A stretch of DNA of 64,000 bases from Sphingopyxis macrogoltabida (GCF_001314325.1 NZ_CP009429.1:930501-994500); one strand, 5' to 3'; positions 29,790 through 39,001 are shown, counted from the first letter of the stretch. Notes: a model not told the origin generated them from the sequence alone. A program made the numbers and translations.

Positions 29790-30671
29790 ATGTACGACTG
29801 GAACGATCTCAAGGCATTTCTCGCGGTCGCGGAAACGGGCAGCACGCTGTCTGCCGCCCAAGCGCTGCGCGTCAGCCAGACCACCGTCGCCCGGCGCATC
29901 GCCGCGCTCGAGGAAGCGACGGGGCTGAGCCTGTTCGAGCGGCGTCAGGCGGGCTATGCGCTGACCCCGGTGGGCGAGGCGATGCTGGCGAGCGCGCTGG
30001 CCGTCAGGGAAGCCGCCGACCGCTTCAGCGAAGCGGCGGGCGCGCGTTCGCGCGATGCGGGCGGAACGGTCAGCGTGACGACGATGGAGATTTTCGCGGT
30101 AACCGTGCTGCCGCCGATTCTGCGCGACCTGCGAGCCGCGCATCCCGAAATCCACATCCATCTCGACACGGCGGACGAGCCGCGCGATCTTGCCGCCGGC
30201 GCCGCGGACATCGCGATCCGCAGCAGCAAGCAGCCCGCCGGCGCCGGGCTTGTCGGACGACGGATCGCCGACAATCCGTGGACGCTCTATTGCAGCCGCG
30301 ACTATGCCGACCGCCACGGCATTCCGCACACCCGCGCCGAACTCGCCGCCCACCCGTTCATCGGCGGTGGCGGCGGGGTCTGGGAACCCTATCAGGCCTG
30401 GCTGCGGCAATATGGGCTCGAGGCATCGGTGGTGATGCAATATGACAGTGCTTCGGGGCTGCTTGCCGGGGTCCGCTCGGGAATGGGGCTGACCATCCTG
30501 CCCGCCTTCCTCGCCGACCGCGAACCCGACCTCATCCGCTGCCTCCCGCCCAAGGCAGAGGACACGACCGGTCTCTGGTTGCTGACCCACGAACGGCTCC
30601 GCCATGTTCCGCGCGTGCGGATGGTGCTCGATTTCCTCGCTGCGGCGCTGACGAAACTGGGGCGGGGGTAG
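29790..30671 (+). CDS. LysR-family transcriptional regulator
   Basis: 293 residues. The N-terminal winged HTH (DWNDLKAFLAVAETGSTLSAAQALRVSQTTVARRIAALE, about 3-42) is followed by a substrate-binding domain of periplasmic-binding type (about 90-290). The length is normal. The inducer is unknown; the gene is flanked by urcA-type and IalB-like genes, neither an obvious metabolic target. It is preceded by a perfect palindrome. Confidence 0.93.
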   Translation: MYDWNDLKAFLAVAETGSTLSAAQALRVSQTTVARRIAALEEATGLSLFERRQAGYALTPVGEAMLASALAVREAADRFSEAAGARSRDAGGTVSVTTMEIFAVTVLPPILRDLRAAHPEIHIHLDTADEPRDLAAGAADIAIRSSKQPAGAGLVGRRIADNPWTLYCSRDYADRHGIPHTRAELAAHPFIGGGGGVWEPYQAWLRQYGLEASVVMQYDSASGLLAGVRSGMGLTILPAFLADREPDLIRCLPPKAEDTTGLWLLTHERLRHVPRVRMVLDFLAAALTKLGRG

Positions 30672-30703
30672 GTGCTGACCCTACCGCGTCCGGCACTATG
30701 GCC

Positions 30704-31204
30704 TCAACGCAGCCTTGCACATCCCAAGGCCGCCGCGTCGATCGCGGTCGCCGCGCCGCGCAGGCGATAGGTGTCGGCGATCGCGCGCCCGTTCGGCGTG
30801 CCGCTTTCGACGCTCATGCTCGGCGCCGACCGCATCGCGGCGATGATCGCGGCGTCCATCCTTGCGTCGCTCGCCCAGCCGTGCGCGCCGTTGCCGGTGA
30901 GGATGAAACGGCGGTTGCCGACCGTCAGCCGCAATTCGCGCTGAGGATTGCGGGCTTTCGACAGGCGGACATAGAATTGTCCGCGAATGCGCGATTTCGG
31001 CCAGTAACCGACGCTGGCATAGGCCTTGACCTGCGGTGTGCCGATCGTCGCGGCGGGGGCGGCGATCGCATAGCATCGCGGCGCCGCGGGATCGCGGAAG
31101 GCGCCCCAGCCGTCGAATATGCCGAGCGCGGTGCGGGCGGCCGCGGGGACCGCCGCTGCGATGCCGAAAAGCAGGGGGGCAAGGAGGAGGAGCGCGCGCC
31201 GCAT
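30704..31204 (-). CDS. Exported protein, possibly IalB-like
   Basis: 166 residues. The signal peptide (MRRALLLLAPLLFGIAAAVPAAA) is followed by GIFDGWGAFRDPAAPRCYAIAAPA, which resembles the start of invasion-associated locus B (IalB) proteins. A basic middle (RGQFYVRLSKARNPQREL) and a final cysteine (ALGCARLR) that could pair with the Cys near 55 follow. IalB-like proteins are periplasmic with no established enzymatic role. It ends 33 bp from the convergent LysR gene. Confidence 0.6.
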   Translation of the reverse strand: MRRALLLLAPLLFGIAAAVPAAARTALGIFDGWGAFRDPAAPRCYAIAAPAATIGTPQVKAYASVGYWPKSRIRGQFYVRLSKARNPQRELRLTVGNRRFILTGNGAHGWASDARMDAAIIAAMRSAPSMSVESGTPNGRAIADTYRLRGAATAIDAAALGCARLR

Positions 31205-31374
31205 CGGCCCTCGTTTGCGCGAAAGTGGATGCTTTGCAAGCATGGCTTGCCTCGCGCCGCGCGTGCGTTAAGGAAGGTGGACATTTTCAGGGGCCGGGAA
31301 TCGGGGCTGCGAATCGCCTCCGATGCTTGTCCCCTCGGGAAATCTCCCGCGAAACAAGGGATGGCGGAGTTAGA

Positions 31375-32490
31375 ATGAAAGCGACGATCGAACGCGCAGT
31401 GTTGTTGAAGAGCCTCGGCCACGTCCAGTCGGTGGTCGAACGGCGCAATACCATCCCCATCCTCTCGAACGTTCTCATCGAAGCCGATGCGTCGGGACAG
31501 CTCAAACTGATGGCGACCGACCTCGACCTGCAGGTCGTCGAAACCATCGCGGCGAAGGTCGAAACCCCGGGCACCACGACGGTGTCGGCGCACACGCTGT
31601 TCGAAATCGCCCGCAAACTGCCCGAAGGCACCGAGGTCAGCCTCGCCGCTGCCGAAGGCAAGATGCAGGTCAAGGCCGGCCGGTCCAACTTCAACCTGCC
31701 GACGCTGCCGCGCGACGATTTCCCGGTGATCGCCGAAGGCGACCTGCCGACCAATTTCGAACTGCCGGTTGCCGAGCTGATCCAGATCATCGACAAGACG
31801 CGCTTCGCCATCTCGACCGAGGAAACGCGCTATTATCTCAACGGCATCTTTCTGCACGTCGCCGAGGATGCATCGGGTCCGGTGCTGAAGGCCGCGGCGA
31901 CCGACGGCCACCGTCTCGCCCGTTACACGGTGACGCGCCCCGACGGCGCCTCGTCGATGCCCGACGTCATCGTGCCGCGTAAATGCGTAGGCGAGATCCG
32001 CAAGCTGCTCGACGAGGCGGAGGGCAATGTCGAGATTAGCCTGTCGGCGAGCAAGATCCGCTTCCAGCTCGGCAATGCCGTGCTCACCTCGAAGCTGATC
32101 GACGGCACTTTCCCCGATTACAGCCGCGTCATCCCGACCGCGAACGACAAGCTGCTCAAGGTCGATCCGAAGAGCCTGTTCCAGGGCGTCGACCGTGTCT
32201 CGACGATCGCCAGCGAAAAGACCCGCGCGGTCAAGGTCGGGCTCGACAAGGATCGCATCACGCTCAGCGTCACCAGCCCCGAAAACGGCACCGCGGCCGA
32301 AGAACTGGCGGCGGCCTATGACAGCGATGCGATGGAGATCGGTTTCAACGCCCGTTATCTCAGCGACATCCTCGGACAGGTCGATGGCGACAATGTCGAA
32401 CTCCACCTCGCCGACGCCAACGCGCCGACGTTGATCCGCGAGAGCGAGAAGAGCCCGGCACTTTATGTGCTGATGCCGATGCGCGTCTGA
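31375..32490 (+). CDS. dnaN: DNA polymerase III beta subunit (sliding clamp)
   Basis: 371 residues, the standard length for the three-domain clamp. It begins MKATIERAVLLKSLGHVQSV and holds the conserved RNTIPILSN near 24 and TDGHRLA near 173. It ends in the LMPMRV motif that forms the peptide-binding cleft. It encircles DNA and tethers DNA polymerase III. As in other sphingomonads it is not adjacent to dnaA here. The ATG at 31375 follows a weak GGAG. A small exported protein gene follows after 5 bp. Confidence 0.97.
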   Translation: MKATIERAVLLKSLGHVQSVVERRNTIPILSNVLIEADASGQLKLMATDLDLQVVETIAAKVETPGTTTVSAHTLFEIARKLPEGTEVSLAAAEGKMQVKAGRSNFNLPTLPRDDFPVIAEGDLPTNFELPVAELIQIIDKTRFAISTEETRYYLNGIFLHVAEDASGPVLKAAATDGHRLARYTVTRPDGASSMPDVIVPRKCVGEIRKLLDEAEGNVEISLSASKIRFQLGNAVLTSKLIDGTFPDYSRVIPTANDKLLKVDPKSLFQGVDRVSTIASEKTRAVKVGLDKDRITLSVTSPENGTAAEELAAAYDSDAMEIGFNARYLSDILGQVDGDNVELHLADANAPTLIRESEKSPALYVLMPMRV

Positions 32491-32495
32491 CCGCG

Positions 32496-32885
32496 ATGCA
32501 GATGCGGGGCTATGCGGCCGCCCTTGCGGCCGCGGCGCTGACGATCGCCGGGCCGGCAACGGCGCAGGTTCCCTCCAGTGCGGACTATAGCGACGCGCGC
32601 TGCTTTCTGGTGTTCACCATCTTGCCGGAGCGTCTGGTCGACGGGAAACCGGTCTCGCAGGAACAGCGCGCGGCGATGGATTCGGTCGCCAGCTATTTCC
32701 TCGGAAGGCTTGCGGCGCGAAGCCCGTCGCTCGATCTCGGGACCGTCATGACGCCCGCCATTATCCGCGACGTGCAAGGCAATCTGCCCGCCCAGTTCGA
32801 AAGCTGTGTTGCCGGTACCGATGCGTTGATGGCTGCGATGACCCGGTCGGGGACGTTGATGGAGGAAGCGATGAAGGCGCCCTGA
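32496..32885 (+). CDS. Small exported protein following dnaN
   Basis: 129 residues. A signal peptide (MQMRGYAAALAAAALTIAGPATA) is cut near ATAQ. The mature part is helical and has two cysteines (DARCFLVF and FESCVAG) that could form a disulfide. No known domain. The start lies 5 bp after the dnaN stop, so it is co-transcribed, although no functional link to replication is evident. Confidence 0.7.
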   Translation: MQMRGYAAALAAAALTIAGPATAQVPSSADYSDARCFLVFTILPERLVDGKPVSQEQRAAMDSVASYFLGRLAARSPSLDLGTVMTPAIIRDVQGNLPAQFESCVAGTDALMAAMTRSGTLMEEAMKAP

Positions 32886-32903
32886 CCGGGCGGCTTCCGT
32901 TCC

Positions 32904-34244
32904 TTACCCCGCCTTCGCCACCCGCCAGATCGTGTTGCCCGCATCGTCGGCGACCAGTGCGCTGCCGTCCTTCGCGACCTTGACATCGGCGGGGCGGCCG
33001 CGCGTCGTCTTGCCGTCCTTCGCCAGAAACTGGTCGAGCAGCGTGACGGGGAGCGCATTGACCGGCTTGCCGTTGGCGCCGAACTTGACGAACACGACGT
33101 CATAGCCCGCAACGGGTTCGCGGTTCCACGATCCGTGCCGGGCGATCAGCGCACCGTTCGTCCAGCCCTCGCCGAGGTCGAGACCGGCGGTGAAGGTGAA
33201 GCCGAGCGGCGCGGTGTGGGCGCCGAGGCCATAGTCGGGACGCTTGACATATTGCCGGCGATCCTCGGCCTCGGGCTCGACGCGCGGATCGATGAAACCG
33301 CCCCAATAATACCAGGGCCAGCCATAGAAATCGCCCTCGGTGACGTCGGTCAGATAGTCGGGGACGAGGTCGCTGCCGAGCATGTCGCGCTCGTTGACGA
33401 CGGTCCACAGCCGGTCGCTGCCGGGGTAGAAGGCGACGCCGACGGGGTTGCGGATGCCCGCGGCAAAGGTGCGCGTATATTTGTTTTCGGGGCGCACCTC
33501 GAGGATGCTGGCGCGGCGGAATTCGCGGTTCATCCCCGCTTCGCCGATATTGCTGTCGGCGCCGACGCCGATATAGAGCCAGCCGTTGGGCGCTGCGGCA
33601 AGGCTTTTGGTCCAGTGGCGGTTGGTGCCCTTGGCGGGCAGGTCGACCAGCTTTTCACCCTTGCCGCTCATCTTCGTTTCGCCCTCGACATAGGGAAAGG
33701 CGAGCAGCGCGTCGGTGTTCGCGACGTAGAGCGTCTTGCCGACCAGCGCCATGCCATAGGGCGAGTTGAGGCCCGTGATATAGGCGGTTTTCACTTCGGC
33801 CTTGCCGTCGCCGTCGGCGTCGCGGAGCAGGGTGATGCGGTTCGCCGATTTGCCGCCGGCGCCGGCCTTGCCCATCAGCGCGCCCATGATCTTGCCCTCG
33901 ACCCCCGAGGTATCGCGCGGCGGGCTTTGCGATTCCGCGACGAGCACGTCGCCGTTGGGCAGCACGAGCATGTTGCGCGGATGATCGAGCCCTTCGGCAA
34001 AGCGCGTCACCGCCAGCCCCGCGGCGGCGCGCGGCGCCTGCCCGGCGGGCCAACTCGTCGCTTCGGGCACGTTCATCGTCGGGAAGCTCTCGGTCTTCTG
34101 CGAGGCCATCACCGGCACCCGGCCGCTGAGTTCGGCGGTCGAGAAGCGCGCAACATCGGGGCGCGACATGATGTACAGGGCGATCCCGCCGACGATCACA
34201 AGGACCAGCAGGGCGAGGGCGGCATATTTCAGGATCTTGCGCAT
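32904..34244 (-). CDS. Sorbosone dehydrogenase-family (PQQ-type beta-propeller) protein
   Basis: 446 residues. One N-terminal membrane helix (ILKYAALALLVLVIVGGIALYIM) anchors a six-bladed-type beta-propeller of the glucose/sorbosone dehydrogenase superfamily. Typical blade motifs are LDHPRNMLVLPNGDVLVAE near 86, GLNSPYGMALVG near 157, NRHWTKSLAAAPNGWLYIGVG near 208 and GIRNPVGVAFYPG near 265. PQQ dependence is inferred from the family; the electrons would go to the respiratory chain, and the substrate (aldose or related) is unknown. Divergent from a 79-residue gene. Confidence 0.85.
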   Translation of the reverse strand: MRKILKYAALALLVLVIVGGIALYIMSRPDVARFSTAELSGRVPVMASQKTESFPTMNVPEATSWPAGQAPRAAAGLAVTRFAEGLDHPRNMLVLPNGDVLVAESQSPPRDTSGVEGKIMGALMGKAGAGGKSANRITLLRDADGDGKAEVKTAYITGLNSPYGMALVGKTLYVANTDALLAFPYVEGETKMSGKGEKLVDLPAKGTNRHWTKSLAAAPNGWLYIGVGADSNIGEAGMNREFRRASILEVRPENKYTRTFAAGIRNPVGVAFYPGSDRLWTVVNERDMLGSDLVPDYLTDVTEGDFYGWPWYYWGGFIDPRVEPEAEDRRQYVKRPDYGLGAHTAPLGFTFTAGLDLGEGWTNGALIARHGSWNREPVAGYDVVFVKFGANGKPVNALPVTLLDQFLAKDGKTTRGRPADVKVAKDGSALVADDAGNTIWRVAKAG

Positions 34245-34309
34245 GGCCCATGTCTACACGGGCGAAGCGCGGCGGCAAAGGTCGAAACGCGGTTCGTCCG
34301 CACGGTGCA

Positions 34310-34342
34310 AAGGTTAACTGCACCGCCGCTGGAATTAACCTT
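34310..34342. promoter_or_regulatory. AAGGTTAA / TTAACCTT inverted pair
   Basis: Perfect 8-bp arms 17 nt apart in the gap between the divergent sorbosone dehydrogenase-like gene and the 79-residue gene. Each arm carries TTAACC, the half-site of the cell-cycle regulator CtrA, but in opposite orientation, unlike the usual direct TTAA-N7-TTAA. It may be a promoter element of either gene. Confidence 0.4.
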
Positions 34343-34402
34343 ACCCGTTTGTTCATCACGGTTGGGAACGGGGCAGTGATCGCCCCGCGCTAGGAGAAAG
34401 GC

Positions 34403-34642
34403 GTGACGCAACCGACCGGGAACCCGATGCAACTGCCAGCTCCATTTCTTGCCGATCGCGCCGCGGTCGACGATGCCCATGCGCTGATCGCCCAGCATGG
34501 CGAGGAAGCGGGCTATGCGGCGGCGGCGCGCGCCGAGCAATATCGCGTGCTCGGCAACCACATCCATTTCGCGCGCTGGCGCCAGATCGAACGGCTCATC
34601 ACCTATTTGTCGGTCGAGGATGTGCTCGACACGGTGCACTGA
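34403..34642 (+). CDS. Small hypothetical protein (79 residues)
   Basis: Starts with GTG 10 nt after a strong AGGAG; an in-frame ATG 24 nt downstream is the alternative. The protein is soluble, helical and histidine-rich (ADDAHALIAQHGEEAGYAA-like start, NHIHFARWRQIERLI centre). No known motif, though small helical proteins of this shape are common in sphingomonads. Followed by an intergenic palindrome in a convergent gap with argC. Confidence 0.6.
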   Translation: MTQPTGNPMQLPAPFLADRAAVDDAHALIAQHGEEAGYAAAARAEQYRVLGNHIHFARWRQIERLITYLSVEDVLDTVH

Positions 34643-34666
34643 GGGTTGATCATCATCGTCACCCCG

Positions 34667-34734
34667 GCGCAGGCCGGGGTCTCGACCTAACGTGATAACG
34701 CACCGGCGAGATCCCGGCCTGCGCCGGGATGACG
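34667..34734. repeat. Long inverted repeat (CCCGGC-type) in a convergent gap
   Basis: Arms of about 27 nt, CGTCACCCCGGCGCAGGCCG on the left and its near-complement CGGCCTGCGCCGGGATGACG on the right, pair with a few mismatches around a ~25-nt loop. It shares the outer TCA-C-CCGG/CCGGGATGACG ends of the repeat family at 46.3 and 51.2 kb. It sits between the converging 79-residue gene and argC, where it may help termination. Confidence 0.85.
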
Positions 34735-34741
34735 AACAAAA

Positions 34742-35668
34742 TTAAAGCCGCAGGCCCGCCGTTTCGGGCAACCCCGCCATGATGTTGAGGTTCTGGACGC
34801 AGGCGCCGCTGGCGCCCTTGCCGAGATTGTCGAGCCGGGCGACGAGGCGCGCCTGGCTGCCGCCCGAATTGCCGAACACAAACAATTCGATCCGGTCGTC
34901 ACCGCCCTGCGACCAGCGCAGCAGCATCTCGCCGTCCGCAGGTGTGCTGCCCATCGCGACGACGGGGCTGTCAGCGTAAAATTCCGCCAGCGCCGAGCGT
35001 AGCGCGTCGGGCGTCGCGGCGCCGGGCATCGCGGCGAGGGGCAGAGGCACTTCGACGACCATTCCGCGATGCGCCGCGATCACGGCGGGCGAAAAGAGCG
35101 GCTCGACCGACAGGCCGCAGTTCGACTGCATTTCGGGCACATGTTTGTGGCCGAGGGCAAGGGCATAGCCGCGCCACGCGATATCGGTGTCCTGCTCGAA
35201 GCGCTCGATCAGCGCCTTGCCGCCACCCGAATAGCCGCTGACCGCGTTGCAGCTATAGGGCCAGTCGGCGGGGAGCAGGCCGGCACGCACCAGCGGTGCG
35301 ACCAGCGCGATGAAGCCGGTCGAATAGCAGCCGGGATTGCTGACACGCGCCGCTGCGGCGACGGCGTCGTGTCCGCTGACTTCGGGAAAACCATAGACCC
35401 AGCCGGGCGCGACGCGATGCGCGGTCGACGCGTCGATCACCCGCGTCGTGTCGTTTTCGATCATCGCGACGGATTCGCGCGCTGCATCGTCGGGCAGGCA
35501 GAGGATGACGAAGTCGGCGTCGTTCAAGGCTTCGCGCCGCGCCGATGCATCCTTGCGGCGCGCGTCGTCGAGCGTGACGAGGGTGAATTCGCTGCGCCCG
35601 GCCAGCCGCTCGGCGATTTCCAGGCCCGTCGTTCCCGCCGCGCCGTCGATGAAGACCGTCTGTGTCAT
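34742..35668 (-). CDS. argC: N-acetyl-gamma-glutamyl-phosphate reductase (short type)
   Basis: 308 residues, the length of the shorter ArgC type 2. GAAGTTGLEIAERL near 8 binds NADP. The catalytic cysteine is in NPGCYSTGFIALV near 118, and NAVSGYSGGGKALIE near 143, with GLSVEPLFSP following, completes the active site. It reduces N-acetylglutamyl phosphate to the semialdehyde in arginine synthesis. The ATG lies 5 bp after the NlpC gene stop; no other arg gene is in the window. Confidence 0.95.
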   Translation of the reverse strand: MTQTVFIDGAAGTTGLEIAERLAGRSEFTLVTLDDARRKDASARREALNDADFVILCLPDDAARESVAMIENDTTRVIDASTAHRVAPGWVYGFPEVSGHDAVAAAARVSNPGCYSTGFIALVAPLVRAGLLPADWPYSCNAVSGYSGGGKALIERFEQDTDIAWRGYALALGHKHVPEMQSNCGLSVEPLFSPAVIAAHRGMVVEVPLPLAAMPGAATPDALRSALAEFYADSPVVAMGSTPADGEMLLRWSQGGDDRIELFVFGNSGGSQARLVARLDNLGKGASGACVQNLNIMAGLPETAGLRL

Positions 35669-35672
35669 GATT

Positions 35673-36617
35673 TTACCGCAATCGTTTATAGCCGGAGACC
35701 GGCACATCATTCCCTTTCGCCGCCGAACGCGCGATGACGTCGGCCAGCGGTTCGCTGTTCACCGCCATCCATCGTCGGCTGGCGTGGATGATGTTGGCGT
35801 CGTCGGCCATGATCCCGACATGGCCGGGAAAGAAGACGAGGTCGCCGCGCGCCAGCGCCGCGGGTTCGACATCCTTGTCCGCACCCAGCGATGCAAGTTG
35901 CAGGTCGCTGTCGCGCGGCAACTGGACACCCGCCATGCTCCACGCGAGCTGGACGAGCCCCGAGCAGTCGATGCCCTTTGCGGTGCGGCCGCCCCACACA
36001 TAAGGGGTGCCGGTGAGCGCTTCGGCGATCGCCGCCGGGTCATCGTCCCGGGCGTCGACGTCGACCAGCGCCGCAAGCGGCAGGAAGCCATGCGAGGTCG
36101 CGAGCCATTCGTCCGCGGCTTCGCCCATGACGAGCGCACCGCGCGGCAGGATCGCCGAGCCGCCGGCCGCGGCGTCGGGGGCGCTGTGCAGGATCGCTTC
36201 GGCGGCGTGGACACGGTGGGTCGGCGCGATCGGGACGCCGAGCGCATCGGCGGCGAGATAACCGACATAATGGTCGGCGAGGCTGTAACCCCACGCCCAG
36301 CCGCCGGTCAGGTCGAGCAGCGCAAAGCCCTCGCCGAACAGCAACTCGCTCGTCTGTTCGGCATCGAGCGAGGGGGCGGCGCGCATCGTCGCGGCAGGTA
36401 GCACCCCGCTGCGCATCATCGGCGCGGCATAGTGCGGCGCGAAATGCTGTCCGGCGACGGCGATATCGGCCAGATCGGGGCGGATTGCGACGACGCGCGG
36501 ATCGAACGTCTGCGACGTGCCGGTCAGGCCGAAGCGGTCACGCCCGGCGCCGACGACGCCGGGGCGTCCCATGCGCACGCGGTTCGCCGCTATACTGTCG
36601 CCATTCTTCGCTGTCAC
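35673..36617 (-). CDS. NlpC/P60 cysteine peptidase with SH3 domains (YkfC-like)
   Basis: 314 residues. The N-terminal two thirds resemble bacterial SH3 domains (about 60-185). The C-terminal NlpC/P60 domain has the triad Cys218 in DCSGLVQ, His266 in PGHVGIM and His278 in IIHAS. Relatives cut gamma-D-Glu/diamino-acid bonds in peptidoglycan peptides. No signal peptide is seen, so the likely role is cytosolic recycling of cell-wall peptides. The start is GTG with AGGA 7 nt upstream. It lies between an M17 aminopeptidase gene and argC. Confidence 0.88.
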   Translation of the reverse strand: MTAKNGDSIAANRVRMGRPGVVGAGRDRFGLTGTSQTFDPRVVAIRPDLADIAVAGQHFAPHYAAPMMRSGVLPAATMRAAPSLDAEQTSELLFGEGFALLDLTGGWAWGYSLADHYVGYLAADALGVPIAPTHRVHAAEAILHSAPDAAAGGSAILPRGALVMGEAADEWLATSHGFLPLAALVDVDARDDDPAAIAEALTGTPYVWGGRTAKGIDCSGLVQLAWSMAGVQLPRDSDLQLASLGADKDVEPAALARGDLVFFPGHVGIMADDANIIHASRRWMAVNSEPLADVIARSAAKGNDVPVSGYKRLR

Positions 36618-36691
36618 ATGCCGTCCTGTAGAAGTCGTCGCCCGCCCGCGGCGGACAATCGCGGCGCATTAGACCAGCAGGCCCGCCTTTA

Positions 36692-38116
36692 TCAAGACGC
36701 TTCGCCCACCGGACCGCGCTGGCTCCGGCGGTCGTAGCGCACCTGCAACATCGCCCATGCGGCGCGCAGTCCGAGCGCGGCGCCGCCCTTTGGCCGGCCG
36801 GGTTTCGCCGAGGGCCGCCAGGCGAAGGTGTCGAAATGCGCCCAGGCGGTATTGTCAGGAATGAAGCGCTTGAGAAACAGCGCCGCGGTGATCGTCCCGG
36901 CGAAAGCCGAACTCCCGGCATTGCCGATATCGGCGATGTCGGTTTCGAGGAGGTCGGCATAACTGTCCCACAGCGGCATCCGCCACAGCGGATCGTCGCG
37001 TTCGCTGCCGCCTTTCAGCAAATCGTCGGCGAGACTGTCGTCGTTCGCGAACAGCGCTGGCAGGTCGGGGCCCAGCGCGACGCGCGCGGCGCCGGTCAGC
37101 GTTGCGAAATCGAGGATCAGTTCGGGCTTGTCCTCGCCCGCCTTGGCGAGCGCGTCGCCGAGCACGAGCCGCCCCTCGGCATCGGTGTTGCCGATCTCGA
37201 CCGTCAGCCCAAGCCGACTCTTGAGGACGTCGCCGGGGCGAAAAGCGTCGGCGGAAATCGCGTTCTCCGCCGCGGCGACGAGGCAGTGCAGGCGCACCGG
37301 CAGCCCCGCTGCCATCACCAGTTCGGCGAGCGCGAGCACATGCGCGGCGCCGCCCATATCCTTCTTCATCAGCCGCATGCCCGCCGACGGCTTGATGTCG
37401 AGCCCGCCGCTGTCGAAGCTGATGCCCTTGCCGACCAGCGCGACGCGCGGATGATCTTCCTTGCCCCAGACGATCTCGATCAGCCGCGGCGCATGATGCT
37501 TTGCCGCCGCCCGCCCGACCGCGTGGATCATCGGATAGCCCTGCTCGAGCGCTTCGCCCTTGGTGACGCTGAGCTTGCCGCCGTGCGCCTTGGCGATACG
37601 CTCGGCCGCCTTCTCGATGCTCGCCGGGCCCATGTCGGCGGCAGGCGTGTTGACGAGGTCGCGGACGAGCGCGGTTGCGCGCGCCTCGGCGACCATCGGC
37701 GCGATCGCGCCGACATCGTTGGTCAGCAGCACGCGGGCGCCCTTGGTCTCCACCTTCTTCCGATAAGCATCGAAGCGATATTGCGCGCTCATCCAGCCGA
37801 AAAGCGCCTTGCCCGGCTGCCGCCCTTCGACGCGATAGCGGCCCTCGGGCAATATCTGAGCCAGCTTGGCGAGGCACCAGGCCGAGAGGTTTTCGACATC
37901 GGCGACGGTCGTCACCACGCCCCAGCGTTCGGGGTCGTCGCCGGGCAGGATCGCGTGGACGAACGCATCGGGCTTGAACCCGACGGCGGCGAGGTGCGCG
38001 CGCTCGCGCGCGCTGCGGTCCTTCAGCCAGCCGTCATAGCTTTTCTTGTCGACGAGGTGGATGGCGCGGGCGTCCTGCCCCTGGTCGGGCTGGATCATGT
38101 CGGAATAGTCGATCAT
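36692..38116 (-). CDS. M17-family leucyl aminopeptidase
   Basis: 474 residues. The C-terminal catalytic domain carries the metal-binding signature NTDAEGRLVLGDAL near 310 and the preceding GKGISFDSGGLDIKP near 226. These supply the Lys, Asp and Glu ligands of the di-metal site. The N-terminal part is longer and divergent from PepA. It releases N-terminal residues from peptides in the cytosol. With the downstream NlpC/P60 gene it could handle murein peptides. The first gene of a run ending with argC; M7 is an alternative start. Confidence 0.93.
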   Translation of the reverse strand: MIDYSDMIQPDQGQDARAIHLVDKKSYDGWLKDRSARERAHLAAVGFKPDAFVHAILPGDDPERWGVVTTVADVENLSAWCLAKLAQILPEGRYRVEGRQPGKALFGWMSAQYRFDAYRKKVETKGARVLLTNDVGAIAPMVAEARATALVRDLVNTPAADMGPASIEKAAERIAKAHGGKLSVTKGEALEQGYPMIHAVGRAAAKHHAPRLIEIVWGKEDHPRVALVGKGISFDSGGLDIKPSAGMRLMKKDMGGAAHVLALAELVMAAGLPVRLHCLVAAAENAISADAFRPGDVLKSRLGLTVEIGNTDAEGRLVLGDALAKAGEDKPELILDFATLTGAARVALGPDLPALFANDDSLADDLLKGGSERDDPLWRMPLWDSYADLLETDIADIGNAGSSAFAGTITAALFLKRFIPDNTAWAHFDTFAWRPSAKPGRPKGGAALGLRAAWAMLQVRYDRRSQRGPVGEAS

Positions 38117-38170
38117 GCCAGCGTGCTAGGCCTGCAAGGAAACTTTGTCGATTCCCGGCGTTGTTCGGGG

Positions 38171-39001
38171 ATGACGAACCTTCGACACTATCCTTCCGCT
38201 GCGCTGCTCCTGTCGGGCGCGCTGATCCTGACCGCCTGTTCGGAGAAGCCCGATACGCCCGCCGAAAAGGCGGCCGCCGCCGCCGTCCCCGGCGCACCGC
38301 CGGGCGGGCCGGCGGACGTCGCGGCGAAAAATGCGCCAGCATCCGACGTCAAGGAGAAGAACGAGCTTGTCGAGTTTGCTTATAGCTATCCCGCCGAAGC
38401 GGCGCAGATTCCCGGGCTGGCGGCATGGCTCGACAACGATCGGGCAACGCAGCGCGACGCGCTGGTAAGCGCCGCGCGCCGCGATCAGGCGGCCGCAGAT
38501 AAGGAGGGCTTTCCCTATTATGCGCACAGTCACCTTCAGAAATGGCAGCGGATAACCAGCACGCCGCGCTTTCTCAGCCTGTCGGCGGAGATCGAGACCT
38601 ATATGGGCGGCGCGCATGGCATGCAGACCTTCGACACGCTGGTCTGGGACCGCAATCGCGCGAAGCGGCTCAAGCCGCTCGACATGTTCGCCAGCGGCGA
38701 AGCGTTCGACAAGGCGGTGAACGACGACCTGTGCGCGGCAATCGAACGCGCAAAGGCGGCGCGCGGCGTCGAATGGGTCCGCGACGGCAGCCCCTTCGGC
38801 AAATGCCCGTCCGCTGCGGCGCAGACGGTGTGGCTCGGTTCGTCCGACGGCCGCTATCTCGACCGGCTGACGATCGCGATCGCTCCCTATGAGATCGGCG
38901 CCTATGCCGAGGGCAGCTACAAGATCAACCTGCCGATGTCGCAGGCGATCGTGCACGCGGTGAAGCCCGAATACGCCCGCGATTTCCTGCCGACGAAGTG
39001 A
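38171..39001 (+). CDS. DUF4163/DUF3298-type lipoprotein
   Basis: 276 residues. A lipoprotein signal with LTAC near residue 20 is followed by a Pro/Ala-rich linker. A DUF4163-like domain (about 60-160, FAYSYPAEAAQIPGLAAWLD and the YMGGAHGMQTFDTLVWD block) and a DUF3298-like C-terminal domain (about 160-276, KRLKPLDMFA... YEIGAYAEGSYKINLP) follow. These domains occur in sugar- or anion-binding envelope proteins such as RsiV relatives; the role here is unknown. It is divergent from the aminopeptidase gene. Confidence 0.82.
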   Translation: MTNLRHYPSAALLLSGALILTACSEKPDTPAEKAAAAAVPGAPPGGPADVAAKNAPASDVKEKNELVEFAYSYPAEAAQIPGLAAWLDNDRATQRDALVSAARRDQAAADKEGFPYYAHSHLQKWQRITSTPRFLSLSAEIETYMGGAHGMQTFDTLVWDRNRAKRLKPLDMFASGEAFDKAVNDDLCAAIERAKAARGVEWVRDGSPFGKCPSAAAQTVWLGSSDGRYLDRLTIAIAPYEIGAYAEGSYKINLPMSQAIVHAVKPEYARDFLPTK

